Notes under the pieces: model-generated | The model's database searches: none | What the model saw: the letters and a program-made list of their open reading frames with translations, nothing else | What the model was told of the DNA's origin: nothing | In this document: positions 48,598-61,102 of the stretch, one piece after another | Layout: each line of letters opens with the position of its first letter | Numbering within the stretch: the stretch's first letter is position 1 | Translations under genes and position numbers: made by a program | Source of the DNA: Dryomyza anilis | Taxonomy: Eukaryota > Arthropoda > Insecta > Diptera > Dryomyzidae | DNA: 64,000 bases | Direction of reading: 5' to 3' | NCBI GenBank assembly: GCA_951804985.1 | Contig: OX638136.1 | Coordinates: 7,815,852-7,879,851 of the forward strand

Positions 48598-49248
48598 ACC
48601 AGTTGGGAAGGTTAGATCACATGGGAAATTTTAAAGTAGGTGTAATTATGATAGTTAGGATTATCAAAATTATAGTCGGTCTAAGCCGACTATAAATACC
48701 CTACACATATGTGTGGTTACCATTCAAAGTGATATATAGGTCACCAGGGTATACGAATCCTGAAAATAACTACAAACATTCAATCGCTGAAGAATTTCCA
48801 TTCATTTGATACCCATATTTACAAATGGGTAGGTGTACCGAATTTCGATTTTTTTTTTGTGAACCACAAGTCTTTTCGCCGGAAAACATTATTATCATGT
48901 ATTTGAGCATGACATCAATATATATTTGACCAAAAAAGTTTACCTAAGCACGTATACGTAAGAATTGATCATTTTATGTACATTTTATATGAGGTATTTG
49001 AACATAAGTGGTCGGATCATAGGTCACAATGGACCGATCTCGCACATACAGCGTAGGTATATTAGTAATCTAAGTTATAAGTTTCATTTATCTAGCTCTT
49101 CAATTTTAAAAGTAGTAGGGATTTCAACAGACAGACGGACAGACAGACGGACATCGCTAAATCGACTCAGGAGGTCATGCTGATCAAGAATACATATACT
49201 TTTCCAACCGGAGATGCTTTACCCTTTCACTCTTAGTGTAGGGTATAA
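48598..49248 (+). mobile_element. DINE-1/INE-1-like Helentron element
   Basis: Third complete-ended copy: ACCAGTTGGGAAGG start, ACAGACGGACAGACAGACGG at 49128-49151, shortened 3' part (CCAACCGGAGATGCTTTACCC) and the GTGTAGGGTATAATA end. It is inserted between ACAATATAAA and AGAACAGTTTTG, different from the U3 and U5 sites. Its right part is copied in the adjacent tandem duplication (51219-51706). Confidence 0.65.
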
Positions 49249-51218
49249 TAAGAACAGTTTTGTACAAAATTATTCAATTAGTTAATGCGCCATAATTTAT
49301 ATTATTTTTGTATGTCATATTTTTAAAGATGCTTTTATAAAATTATATAGATTAATGAAAAATGTAAGGGAAAAGTCTATTATATTACTGTATAACATTT
49401 TCTAAGCATTATTTAGGAAGTAGGCTTTTGTTAAAAGAAAACCACTGTAAAAATACAATGGAAATATGTTTACGAAGTAGGCCGAGTTAAGAATCATCAT
49501 TGTTATTTTTAACAATTCGATTGTTAATATAGTCTTCATTACCAATAACAATTTAACAATTCAAAATAACAATTAACTGTTAATGTTGACGTTTAATTTT
49601 TATTTTAGATGTCATAATTAAATAAAGTGCGTCAAAAAATACCTTCGAAAAATTAACAATTTCAATTGTGGATAACAACAATAAATTAACAATAGATTAT
49701 TGTCAATGCCATTTTGACCAATATGATTGTTAATTTATTTCTCAGAGTGTAGTATATATAGAAAAAAGTTTCTAATTTTAGTTTGGGCAATACTCTTGAT
49801 AACCATATATCGCTTTCTTATTTATCATTAGATCCGAAATTCTAAAAAAATCCTCCAAAAGTAGTCTATAAAATAAAAAAATAGAATTTTGTATATTAAA
49901 ATTAGTTTTCGTGATACTATTAAATCAACAGTACATACATTTTATTGTAATTTTAATTTAACAAGGCATCGAGTTATTCTAACCAATGTAAATGTAACAT
50001 TATACAATTTGTACATTAACGATACAGCATGTTGAATCAAACAGATAATCCATGTTCAGTTAAAATTTTTTACTATTCATAATTAACATTATGAATAATA
50101 ATAATAATTAAATTCATGTACCATGTTAACAACTAACAATATCAGCGTTACCAATAATCAAAAAATAATGTCCAACTTAAGTAGTAGTCGATTTTGACAT
50201 AAATGTATGTGGAAGATTTGTCAAAAAGCCGACCGACCTGTACATTATTTTCTGATTATTGGTAGCGCTGTATGAATCTGTTTGAAAAAAAAAAAAACAA
50301 TATGATATCAGTTTAATTTCTATTTAAATTTATATATATATATTTTTTAAATTAGAAATTTTCATAAATATGTTACGTAATAAGAAAAAACTGAGTATGC
50401 AGTCAGTCAAAATCAGCATACACGATTTATATTACATTGAAGATTGGGATATCTCCATACGAATATTTTTTTCTCGTTTCTTGAGTAAAGTGTTATTGAA
50501 TTAATAAATATATAATAATCGACACTAATTTGGGTGTTTCCTAACCAAATGTAATAAAATATATTTTATTAAATCGGTAATAAATAAAACATTTCACGAT
50601 CGTACAATTATATATTTGATCTGTTGAGTACATATCTTTAATACATATGTAAGAAAAAAATTTAATTTTTCAACTATATAATCACCTATAACTACGGTAT
50701 AACTTTGCCGATTATGTGTTTTATATTTTATGTGAAACGATACAACGTTTTCTTTTGACTATTTAAATAGAAATCATACTCCCAATACTAAAGTTATAAA
50801 TTATTCAATCTCTGTAAACGTGCGTTTTATACGAATTTCTGAATGTACCGCTATTTTACCTAGGCCCGCGATTAATAGGACTATTAAACACTTTTAGAAT
50901 ATTTATGATCATATTATTATGTTGAAATCTCAAGATAGAAAGATGAAAAGACGGTGCCAGATGACAAAATTTAGAAAATTGAGAAAAATAGTCGAAAACT
51001 AAAACAAAAACAAAAAAACTCAGCCATCTTCGTTGGGCGCCATGTATCGTTTTGCTAGGAAATGAAAAGGTGTTGTTGTGGAGACGCTCGGTGTGTTGGT
51101 GCACCGGCTAGGCTCAGGTGGGATTGGTACTTGTCTCCTACGTTTTATTTTTAGACAACGTCACAAAATTTATAAAAACACCGATAAATAGTTAAACAAA
51201 CAAAAGAATAAGAATATA
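48761..51218. repeat. 2458-bp tandem duplication, first copy
   Basis: Covers the right three quarters of the DINE-1-like element, the end of U6 and the first part of U7. The following 2458 bp repeat it with no difference that I could see. Confidence 0.9.
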
Positions 51219-52516
51219 TGAAAATAACTACAAACATTCAATCGCTGAAGAATTTCCATTCATTTGATACCCATATTTACAAATGGGTAGGTGTACCGAA
51301 TTTCGATTTTTTTTTTGTGAACCACAAGTCTTTTCGCCGGAAAACATTATTATCATGTATTTGAGCATGACATCAATATATATTTGACCAAAAAAGTTTA
51401 CCTAAGCACGTATACGTAAGAATTGATCATTTTATGTACATTTTATATGAGGTATTTGAACATAAGTGGTCGGATCATAGGTCACAATGGACCGATCTCG
51501 CACATACAGCGTAGGTATATTAGTAATCTAAGTTATAAGTTTCATTTATCTAGCTCTTCAATTTTAAAAGTAGTAGGGATTTCAACAGACAGACGGACAG
51601 ACAGACGGACATCGCTAAATCGACTCAGGAGGTCATGCTGATCAAGAATACATATACTTTTCCAACCGGAGATGCTTTACCCTTTCACTCTTAGTGTAGG
51701 GTATAATAAGAACAGTTTTGTACAAAATTATTCAATTAGTTAATGCGCCATAATTTATATTATTTTTGTATGTCATATTTTTAAAGATGCTTTTATAAAA
51801 TTATATAGATTAATGAAAAATGTAAGGGAAAAGTCTATTATATTACTGTATAACATTTTCTAAGCATTATTTAGGAAGTAGGCTTTTGTTAAAAGAAAAC
51901 CACTGTAAAAATACAATGGAAATATGTTTACGAAGTAGGCCGAGTTAAGAATCATCATTGTTATTTTTAACAATTCGATTGTTAATATAGTCTTCATTAC
52001 CAATAACAATTTAACAATTCAAAATAACAATTAACTGTTAATGTTGACGTTTAATTTTTATTTTAGATGTCATAATTAAATAAAGTGCGTCAAAAAATAC
52101 CTTCGAAAAATTAACAATTTCAATTGTGGATAACAACAATAAATTAACAATAGATTATTGTCAATGCCATTTTGACCAATATGATTGTTAATTTATTTCT
52201 CAGAGTGTAGTATATATAGAAAAAAGTTTCTAATTTTAGTTTGGGCAATACTCTTGATAACCATATATCGCTTTCTTATTTATCATTAGATCCGAAATTC
52301 TAAAAAAATCCTCCAAAAGTAGTCTATAAAATAAAAAAATAGAATTTTGTATATTAAAATTAGTTTTCGTGATACTATTAAATCAACAGTACATACATTT
52401 TATTGTAATTTTAATTTAACAAGGCATCGAGTTATTCTAACCAATGTAAATGTAACATTATACAATTTGTACATTAACGATACAGCATGTTGAATCAAAC
52501 AGATAATCCATGTTCA
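50059..52516. repeat. Macrosatellite unit U7 (shortened, created by the duplication)
   Basis: It runs from inverted repeat and short TA run through the AT-rich block and PBS-like site (51031-51042), then jumps at 51219-51221 into DINE-1-like sequence and the TTAACAATT-rich block. The TATA and exon-like blocks are lost because of the duplication junction. Confidence 0.8.
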
Positions 52517-53676
52517 GTTAAAATTTTTTACTATTCATAATTAACATTATGAATAATAATAATAATTAAATTCATGTACCATGTTAACAACTAACAATAT
52601 CAGCGTTACCAATAATCAAAAAATAATGTCCAACTTAAGTAGTAGTCGATTTTGACATAAATGTATGTGGAAGATTTGTCAAAAAGCCGACCGACCTGTA
52701 CATTATTTTCTGATTATTGGTAGCGCTGTATGAATCTGTTTGAAAAAAAAAAAAACAATATGATATCAGTTTAATTTCTATTTAAATTTATATATATATA
52801 TTTTTTAAATTAGAAATTTTCATAAATATGTTACGTAATAAGAAAAAACTGAGTATGCAGTCAGTCAAAATCAGCATACACGATTTATATTACATTGAAG
52901 ATTGGGATATCTCCATACGAATATTTTTTTCTCGTTTCTTGAGTAAAGTGTTATTGAATTAATAAATATATAATAATCGACACTAATTTGGGTGTTTCCT
53001 AACCAAATGTAATAAAATATATTTTATTAAATCGGTAATAAATAAAACATTTCACGATCGTACAATTATATATTTGATCTGTTGAGTACATATCTTTAAT
53101 ACATATGTAAGAAAAAAATTTAATTTTTCAACTATATAATCACCTATAACTACGGTATAACTTTGCCGATTATGTGTTTTATATTTTATGTGAAACGATA
53201 CAACGTTTTCTTTTGACTATTTAAATAGAAATCATACTCCCAATACTAAAGTTATAAATTATTCAATCTCTGTAAACGTGCGTTTTATACGAATTTCTGA
53301 ATGTACCGCTATTTTACCTAGGCCCGCGATTAATAGGACTATTAAACACTTTTAGAATATTTATGATCATATTATTATGTTGAAATCTCAAGATAGAAAG
53401 ATGAAAAGACGGTGCCAGATGACAAAATTTAGAAAATTGAGAAAAATAGTCGAAAACTAAAACAAAAACAAAAAAACTCAGCCATCTTCGTTGGGCGCCA
53501 TGTATCGTTTTGCTAGGAAATGAAAAGGTGTTGTTGTGGAGACGCTCGGTGTGTTGGTGCACCGGCTAGGCTCAGGTGGGATTGGTACTTGTCTCCTACG
53601 TTTTATTTTTAGACAACGTCACAAAATTTATAAAAACACCGATAAATAGTTAAACAAACAAAAGAATAAGAATATA
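51219..53676. repeat. 2458-bp tandem duplication, second copy
   Basis: The junction reads AGAATATATGAAAATAAC. The two parents are AGAATATATGATGAGAAT and ATACGAATCCTGAAAATAAC, sharing TGA, so the join has 3 bp of microhomology. It includes a left-truncated DINE-1-like copy (51219-51706). Confidence 0.9.
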
Positions 53677-54936
53677 TGATGAGAATATAACAGAACAGAA
53701 AAGATCAGAATAGAACAGTTATTAAAAAAAAATGAAAAAAAAAGAAGGATACCAGCAGGAAGCGCCTCTCCGGTATGGGCATAATCGAATCCCTCCCGAC
53801 CATGGTTATTTATTAGGCCCTAATTTTAAATAACCCCTATACAACTTACTTCAACCTTTGCTTACATTTTAGTTTGTCTCAGAATACTCTCCCACCCAAC
53901 TATTAAATAATTAAACCATTATGTTTATCATCACTATATCACGTTGTTTATTTTATGAATTATTTAAATGAAATGAATAAAGTTAAGAAGAGCAATTACG
54001 TTACTTCAAAAAGTAAAAAAAAATTAAATTCAATCAATAAATGAAAATGGAAAATCTCAAATGTGATAATAACAAATAACAACTAAACCAAATTATTGAA
54101 AATTCAATATCTACATTAAAAAAAACATGACTCACCCTTTTTTGTCAGTTCCGAAGAATTGTGCACAGTTATCTCGGCTATATGGTGGGTTAGAAAAAAA
54201 TAATTAAATTTTGGAGAATTACCCCCTTCTGAATTGATTTACTGAATGAATTGATTGAATTTGTACAGATTTTTAAAGAAAAATATAATAAAAAATTAAT
54301 TAAAAACGAAGAAATATGTAACACTTGAACAAATTTAAAAGTAATTAAAAAAAAAGTTAACACTCATCAAATCAGCAATCCAGCAACTTCAGAAATCTCT
54401 TTATAGCTTTTAAAAAAGCTGGTTAAGAATTAAAATAATTTTTAAAAAAATCTGTTGGTAAAAAAAATGTTTTGAAAACAATGTTCAAATTCAACATTGG
54501 TTTTTTAATACAAAACAAACAAAAAAACAGGATACGTAGAATACTTCGAAATAGTGTGTAGACTTGTGAAAATATTGATGTTTCCCTTCTTCAGCAACCA
54601 CTGATGTATATCGTATGCAGTTAATTGCAATAACGAATTTTTGAGACGAATAAAAATGTGTTCCCAGCTGGAAATAAAATGTATTTTCAGTACTGGGTAA
54701 CCATTTAATGGTCAAGCTTTCACACAACTCAACACTTCATCACTAACTCACCAATTAACATTGCTGGGAAATATATACAACGTGTGTACAACGCTCTTAA
54801 ATATTCCGCCAATTTAAATAAACTTTAAGGAAACACAATAAAAAAAATATGTTTGAGGAAACACAAAATAATAACTTTTTTCACAATGTTAACTATCACA
54901 CTTCAAAATTTCGCTGTATCGAATCGAAGTCAATTC

Positions 54937-54948
54937 GCCCTTTTTATA
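54937..54948 (-). promoter_or_regulatory. Candidate TATA box of the satellite unit (U8)
   Basis: Minus-strand TATAAAAAGGGC in the intact reference unit. The PBS-like site lies about 1.45 kb downstream on the same strand, and a TTGGTGAGTTAG donor-like site lies between. Confidence 0.35.
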
Positions 54949-55197
54949 CAGTTTCTTCAAAATTGATGCTTATGTGATTTTCATTTAAGAAATGATCAGT
55001 AGAATTGAAAACAACTAAAATAAAACAGCGCCTACCAAAAAAAAAAATCATATTATTTTAACAAGTGGATTTATATATTACTTGTTATAAAAAAATAGCT
55101 TACAAATGAATTTAATAAAATGACAAAATGTATAAAAATACCTAAAAATATAAATTTCTCTACAGTGGTTTATTTACCTATATACATTGTCTTTCAG

Positions 55198-55330
55198 ATC
55201 CAGCTATGAGCAATTTGAGAAGACGAAGAACGAAAACCAAAAAGCGTCGCGAATAGAATGCGCATTGTGCGTTTCAAGGAGTAGCAATTGCAACAAGTCC
55301 TGCAAATGCGCACGCTTTGCAGTGCTGTAG
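55198..55330 (+). other. Exon-like open frame after a splice acceptor, copy in U8
   Basis: Same 133-bp block; the acceptor tract is shortened (ATTGTCTTTCAG). Open to TAG 55328-55330 with His to Gln and Gly-Gly to Glu-Cys changes. Confidence 0.35.
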
Positions 55331-56631
55331 CCGAACAAAAGACAATTTTTAACGAGGTTTAGCTCAGATACGGACGGTTTCACGGTAGTGTAATAATAAC
55401 CAGATGGAATTTGAGAAGACAAACTCATTGTTTATCATATAATATATAAAATATATATGTAATATGTAAAATAATTAATAACAATTAAAATAATATGTGT
55501 ATAATTTTAATTGTTTTTAATTATTTTACAATATAAAATTAGAACAGTTTTGTACAAAATTATTCAATTAGTTAATGCGCCATAATTTATATTATTTTTG
55601 TATGTCATATTTTTAAAGATGCTGTTATAAAATTATATAAATTAATGAAAAATGTGAAGGAAAAGTCTTTTAAATTACTATATAACATTTTCTAAGCATT
55701 ATTTAGGCAGTAGGCTTTTGTTAAAAGAAAACCACTGTAAAAATACAATGGAAATATGTTTACGAAGTAGGCCGAGTTAAGAATCATCATTGTTATTTTT
55801 AACAATTCGATTGTTAATATAGTCTTCATTACCAATAACAATTTAACAATTTAAAATAACAATTAACTGTTAATTTTGACGTTTAATTTTTATTTTTAGA
55901 TGTCATAATTAAATAAAGTGCGTCAAAAAATACCTTCGAAAAATTAACAATTTCAATTGTGGATAACAACAATAAATTAACAATAGATTATTGTCAATGC
56001 CATTTTGACCAATATGATTGTTAATTTATTTCTCAGAGTGTAGTACAAGTGTAGTATATATAGAAAAAAAGTTTCTAATTTTAGTTTGGGCAATACTCTT
56101 GATAACCATATATCGCTTTCTTATTTATCATTAGATCCGAAATTCTAAAAAAATCCTCCAAAAGTAGTCTATAAAATAAAAAAAATCGATTTTTTGTATA
56201 ATAAAATTAGTTTTCGTGATACTATTAAATCAACAGTACATACATTTTATTGTAATTTTAATTTAACAAGGCATCGAGTTATTCTAACCAATGTAAATGT
56301 AACATTATACAATTTGTACATTAACGATACAGCATGTTGAATCAAACAGATAATCCATGTTCAGTTAAAATTTTTTACTATTCATAATTAACATTATGAA
56401 TAATAATAATAATTAAATTCATGTACCATGTTAACAACTAACAATATCAGCGTTACCAATAATCAAAAAATAATGTCCAACTTAAGATAGTAGTCGATTT
56501 TGACATAAATGTATGTGGAATATTGGTCAAAAAGCCGAACTGTACATTATTTTTTGATTATTGGTAGCGCTGTATGAATCTGTTTGAAAAAAAAAAACAA
56601 TATGATATCCGTTTAATTTATATTTAAATTT

Positions 56632-56756
<125 letters not shown>

Positions 56757-56780
56757 TAAATTAGAAATTTTCATAAATAT

Positions 56781-57325
56781 TGTTACGAAAAGAGATAATT
56801 TGCTCCACTGTGCAAGCAATCAACAATAATAAATGAGACGCAAGACAATTCAGCGCACTAAGCAATGTGTTAGAAAGAGACGGAAGATCATTCAGCGCAC
56901 TATGCAATGTGCGAGAAAGAGATGGAAGATCAGCACATTAAAACACATGAGTGCGAAGGAGATGCCAATAGCATGCGTCATTCACGAAACGAGTAGAAGG
57001 TTCTCGAAACAAGTCGAAGCTTGTCAAAACGTGTCGAACTGATGCCTGCAGTATATAAGGCCGCGCATCTGAGGCACTGTACTTCAGTTGTGTTTTAATA
57101 GTGAACTAGTGCGTCTCGTGAGTGAACATTCTAAAGATAAATTGTAGTAATTCATCAGTTGATATAAGTGATTATTCTTTAAGTTGTCATTTAAATTAAT
57201 AAAATTAATTAATACTAGTTGAAATAATACTAGTTAAAACCAAATATAAGTGCGTTTTTATTTTGTACACAATCCAGCGATACGAACTCGTAGAACAGTT
57301 TTCCGTAGACTGAATTTTCGTAACA
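56781..57325 (+). repeat. 5' LTR of L7
   Basis: 545 bp, closest to solo LTR L4 (shared CAGCACATTAAAAC and GCGAAGGAGATG variants) and at the same unit position (after CATAAATAT). HSE, TATATAAGG and TCAGTT are present. Confidence 0.92.
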
Positions 57326-57355
57326 TTGGTGTCAGAAGTGGGATTGTGATACAAA

Positions 57356-58779
57356 ATGGTTAAATTCGAACAACTTAAAGTCGACCAGTTAAAGAAGGAG
57401 CTGGCGATTCATAATCTTCCAACTGTAGGTACGAAAGTAGAGCTACAAAAGCGTCTAATGGAAGAATTAGAGAATCAAGGCATTGACCTCGCAGATCACG
57501 AGTTTGAAGTGGAAACTGGAACAGCGTCATCGAAAAGTGTGGACACGGAGCAAAAAGTACAGTCCCAAAGCTTTGATTTGAGCCAGTTACTCGGAGCAAT
57601 ACAACAACAGTTTCAAGACAATTCCAAACAGCTCCAAGAAAATGCCAACAAAATGGAACAGAAGCTTCTAGAAAATTCGAAGCAGTTCCAAGAAAATTCG
57701 ACCAGAATGGAACAGAAACTTCAAGAAAATTCAAATCAACTTAAAACAGAACTACAAGGAAATTCTAATCAGCTCAAATTAGACATGAAGCAAGAACTTC
57801 TAGAAAATTCCAACAAAATGGAACAGAAACTTCAAGAAAATTCGAAACAGCAACTAGAAAGTTCTAATCAACTGCAAACTGAAATTAAGCACCAGATGCA
57901 GGAGCTTTCTAAGCATCTTTTGGAAGCTTCTAATACACTCCATAGAAAAGTGACAGATTTGCACGTGTTGCAGATAAATAGACCTACACAGCATGTTGTT
58001 AGTGGTACGAGGCTAAAATCGCCGATTTACGATGGAACCACAGCGTTCAACATTTTCAAGCTGCAATTTGAGACCACGGCTGTAAGTAATCGATGGAATA
58101 ATGAGGACAGCATAGCCGCACTTATCGTGGCGCTTAAAGGAGGCGCAGCCGAAGTATTGGAGACTGTTCCAGAAAGTGATCGAAACAGTTATTTAGCGTT
58201 ATGTCTGCACTGCAACGAAAATACGGCAGTGATCACATGAAGCAAATCTACAGAATGGAACTAAAGTGCCGAATGCAAAGAAATGGTGAAACATTGCAGG
58301 CGTATGCAGCAGACGTCGAGTGGCTTGCGCATTTGTCGTATGCAGATTCAACGAGTGATTTCATAGAAAAGAGCAAGATCGAAGACTTCGTGGACGGCAT
58401 ACGTGATCCGGAAACAAGACGTGCCATAGTGACAATGCCGAAAGTGACATTTACGGAAACTGTAACCACAGCGCTAACACAGGAGACAGCAACTACGTTG
58501 TGCCGCCCAGCGCCAAAGGTCCGTAAACTAGATGTGGAGAATGAAGACCTATTTTAGGTAATTTACCAAGCGTTAAAAAGTGGAGCTAATCCAGATTACA
58601 CTGCTGCCAACCGAGATACCCAATTTAAAGGTAAATGCTACAACTGTGATACATATGGGCATATGGCACGCGATTGTTGTAAAAAACACAAGCGCTCAAT
58701 GAATCCAATGCAAATGAACCCCGACATGAAGAAACCCAGGATCATGTCCAAAATAGCGAAAATTTCAATCAAGCTTTAA
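57356..58779 (+). pseudogene. gag: gag of L7
   Basis: It begins MVKFEQLKVDQLKKELAIHN, a SAP-type motif, 30 nt after the LTR. The coiled-coil region is longer than in L5, with at least six ENSNKMEQKLQ-type repeats, then the capsid-like domain. One missing nucleotide near 58197 shifts the frame (58201-58557 continues it), a TAG at 58555-58557 follows, and the CCHC knuckle is at 58636-58677. The original end is TAA 58777-58779. A small in-frame loss relative to L5 falls near 57955, between the coiled coil and DLHVLQIN. Gag would form the particle and bind RNA. Confidence 0.85.
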
Positions 58780-58909
58780 ACTAAAACGAGTCAGATCTGC
58801 GGGGCACGATCTGACTCCCATAACCGATTGCCCCAGAATCTTCATTTCGCAAATTGCTCGAAAGTCGAATAGTTTAACTGTCAAGGGGATAATTGATTAT
58901 GTAGCATAT

Positions 58910-59551
58910 ATGGTAACGTTGGATACAGGAGCTTCACACTCAATTATAAGAAGTTACCTTGTTAGGGACGAAATAGAGCCGCTTATCGGAATAAGATTGC
59001 AAACAGCGACAGGCGAAGAGGCTCCAATCAGAGGAAAAATTACCAAGGAAATCACTATTGGCACTACGACAGTTAAGCATGATTTTATAGTGGCGGAAAT
59101 AGTAGACGAAATAATACTTGGCATGGACTTCATGATAAGCAACGGTTTCACACTAGATCTAACAAGAAAAATTTTGAGTTTTGCCAACACAGAGATCCAA
59201 CTAAACATTGATTGTGACCAGAGCCCGAAAATTAAACAAGTTATCGCTCATAAAAATAGAAAAATACCACCTAATTCAGAAGCAATTGTGTGGGCGAAAT
59301 TAAATGAAGATTGTGGGATAAGCAAGTTGTGGGTTATAGAAGCGAATGATGAGCAAATGAGCAGAAGTAATTTTGTTGTCGGAAGAACATTAGTAGAAGC
59401 GACAAAAGACAAAGTTGTTCCAATAAGAGTTCTCAACATGGAAAACTCGTCCAAATTAATTAAAAAGGGAACAGTGATAGGCCAGTGTCAAGAGGCATCA
59501 GCGATTATAAATTGTGAGTCAAATCCATCAAGGGACTACGGCACATCATAA
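58910..59551 (+). CDS. pol: Protease region of L7 pol
   Basis: 213 open codons. The aspartic protease active site DTGAS is at 58922-58936, and the conserved ILGMDF motif follows about 60 residues later, as usual for retropepsins. The first ATG is only four codons before the active site, so the true frame probably began upstream or by fusion or frameshift with gag. It ends at TAA 59549-59551, before RT, which in a working element would be continuous; this stop is probably a mutation. Because the rest of pol is broken, this piece is likely not functional in isolation. Confidence 0.75.
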   Translation: MVTLDTGASHSIIRSYLVRDEIEPLIGIRLQTATGEEAPIRGKITKEITIGTTTVKHDFIVAEIVDEIILGMDFMISNGFTLDLTRKILSFANTEIQLNIDCDQSPKIKQVIAHKNRKIPPNSEAIVWAKLNEDCGISKLWVIEANDEQMSRSNFVVGRTLVEATKDKVVPIRVLNMENSSKLIKKGTVIGQCQEASAIINCESNPSRDYGTS

Positions 59552-59581
59552 ATAAACAAACAATCTACTCACAGGTTTATA

Positions 59582-60467
59582 AATGAGTGGACGAATGATT
59601 TGGCTGCCAAAGAAAAGAGTCAAGTGTAAAAGGTAATTGATAAATATCGGTGTATATTTGCTGAAAAGGGCCAAAAGGACGGCAAAACTGCCATTGTAAA
59701 ACAACGAATAGACACTGTTGATTCTAACCCAATTCGTCAAGCACCAAGAAGGGTACCACTTGCGAAAAGAGACGAAGTATCACATTTGGTTGAAGAAATG
59801 CACACAAATGGCGTGGTGGAACCATCTGAGAGTCCATGGAGTTCACCAGTAGTATTGGTGAAAAAGAAGGACGGTAGTACTCGGTTCTGCGTTGATTACC
59901 GAAAACTGAATGATGTCACCAAGAAAGATAGTTATCCACTGCCCAGAATCGATGACACCTTGGATACACTATCTAATGCTAAGTAATTTTCAACGTTGGA
60001 CTTGCAAAGCGGTTACTGGCAAGTAGAAATCGATAAGAAAGATCGGGAGAAGACCGCATTCAGTACTGGAGTTGGACTATGGCAATTTTTGGTAATGTCG
60101 TTTGGACTATGCAATGCCCCAGCAACATTCGAGCGGTTAATGGAGCACGTATTAAAAGGTTTACACTGGAAAACATGCCTAGTATACCTTGATGACATAA
60201 TTGTTATGGGCAAGGCTTTCAACGAACATATGAGAAATCTAGAGGAAGTATTCTTTCGATTGAAAAATGCGGGTCTACAACTTAGCCCAAAGAAATGCTC
60301 GAGTTACCACGGAAGGAGTGCATACCGATGAGGATAAAATAGCTGCAGTCAAGGAGTGGCCCGGACCGAAAAATCTACATGACCTACGAAGTTTCTTGGG
60401 GCTATGTACATACTACAGCCGATTTGTTCCAGGTTTTGCCAATGTTGCAGGCAGTTTTCATGAGTAG
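59582..60467 (+). pseudogene. pol: Reverse transcriptase of L7 pol
   Basis: Frame-consistent from 59582: the segment leading into RT (with TAA at 59627-59629), the fingers motif [11 protein letters not shown], then TAA at 59984-59986 where a Trp is usual before FSTLDL. The palm follows with LDLQSGYWQV, SFGLCNAPATFERLM and the catalytic YLDD (60185-60196). Near 60303 a deletion of roughly a dozen codons plus a frameshift removes the YLGH region. The thumb/connection (TTEGVHTDEDKIAAVKEW, SFLGLCTYYSRFV) follows in another frame to a stop at 60465-60467. All key RT motifs are recognisable but not in one frame. Confidence 0.88.
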
Positions 60468-60518
60468 ACAATAAAGAACCACTCATTTCAATGGGGTGAC
60501 GATCAAGAAAGGGCATTT

Positions 60519-61102
60519 TTGAAATTAAAAGATCTACTAAGCTCGGCACCAATTCTTGCGTATCCAATTCCAGGTGAAAAATTTATACTTGATACGGATG
60601 CAAGTGGATACGAAATAGGCGGAGTTCTCTCTCAAGTGATCAATGGGCAAGAAAAAGTGATCGCATACGAGAGTAAAACATTGTCCAAGCCCGAGCGAAA
60701 TTACTTCTGTAATTGAAAGTGTGAACAATTTTCCATAAGTATCTGTACGGACAACAGTTTCACTTGAGAACCGATCACGCAGCACTACGATGGTTACTTC
60801 AGTTCAAAGATCCGGAAGGCCAAATTGCGCGTTGGATAGAACGATTACAGAGCTACGATTTCTCAATCGAACATCGTAAAGGAGGAAATCATGGAAATGC
60901 AGATGCTCTGTCACGGCGTCCTTGTAAACTTGAATGCAGACATTGTTCAAGAGCGGAAGGAAAAGAAAACATAATTGACATTCGTTTGCTAAATGTTTTG
61001 CCCGATGAAAAATGGACTCCGGAACAAATTCAAATTGATCAAAAGAGTGATCCCGACCTCACAAAAATCATGATGTTCAAGGAACAGCAAAGAAAACCAT
61101 AA
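60519..61102 (+). pseudogene. pol: RNase H and linker of L7 pol
   Basis: The first part (60519-60716) carries ILDTDASGYEIGGVLSQ with the first catalytic Asp and an early stop, TGA, at 60714-60716. After a small deletion the second part (60764-61102) carries TDHAALRWLL, ARWIERLQSYDF and HRKGGNHGNADALSRRP, the typical end of Ty3/gypsy RNase H, followed by the linker that L5 joins to Gag. A further stop, TAA, is at 61100-61102. Confidence 0.85.

Larger units (their letters stand above)
52517..56363. repeat. Macrosatellite unit U8 (reference unit, about 3.85 kb)
   Basis: The only complete unit here without a large insertion. In order: inverted repeat, short TA run, AT-rich block, PBS-like site (53489-53500), GC-poor low-complexity block (53640-54420), the stretch shared with U5 (54420-54780), TATA box (54937), exon-like block (55198) and the TTAACAATT-rich block (55790-56040), then AT-rich DNA to the next unit. 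Confidence 0.82.
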
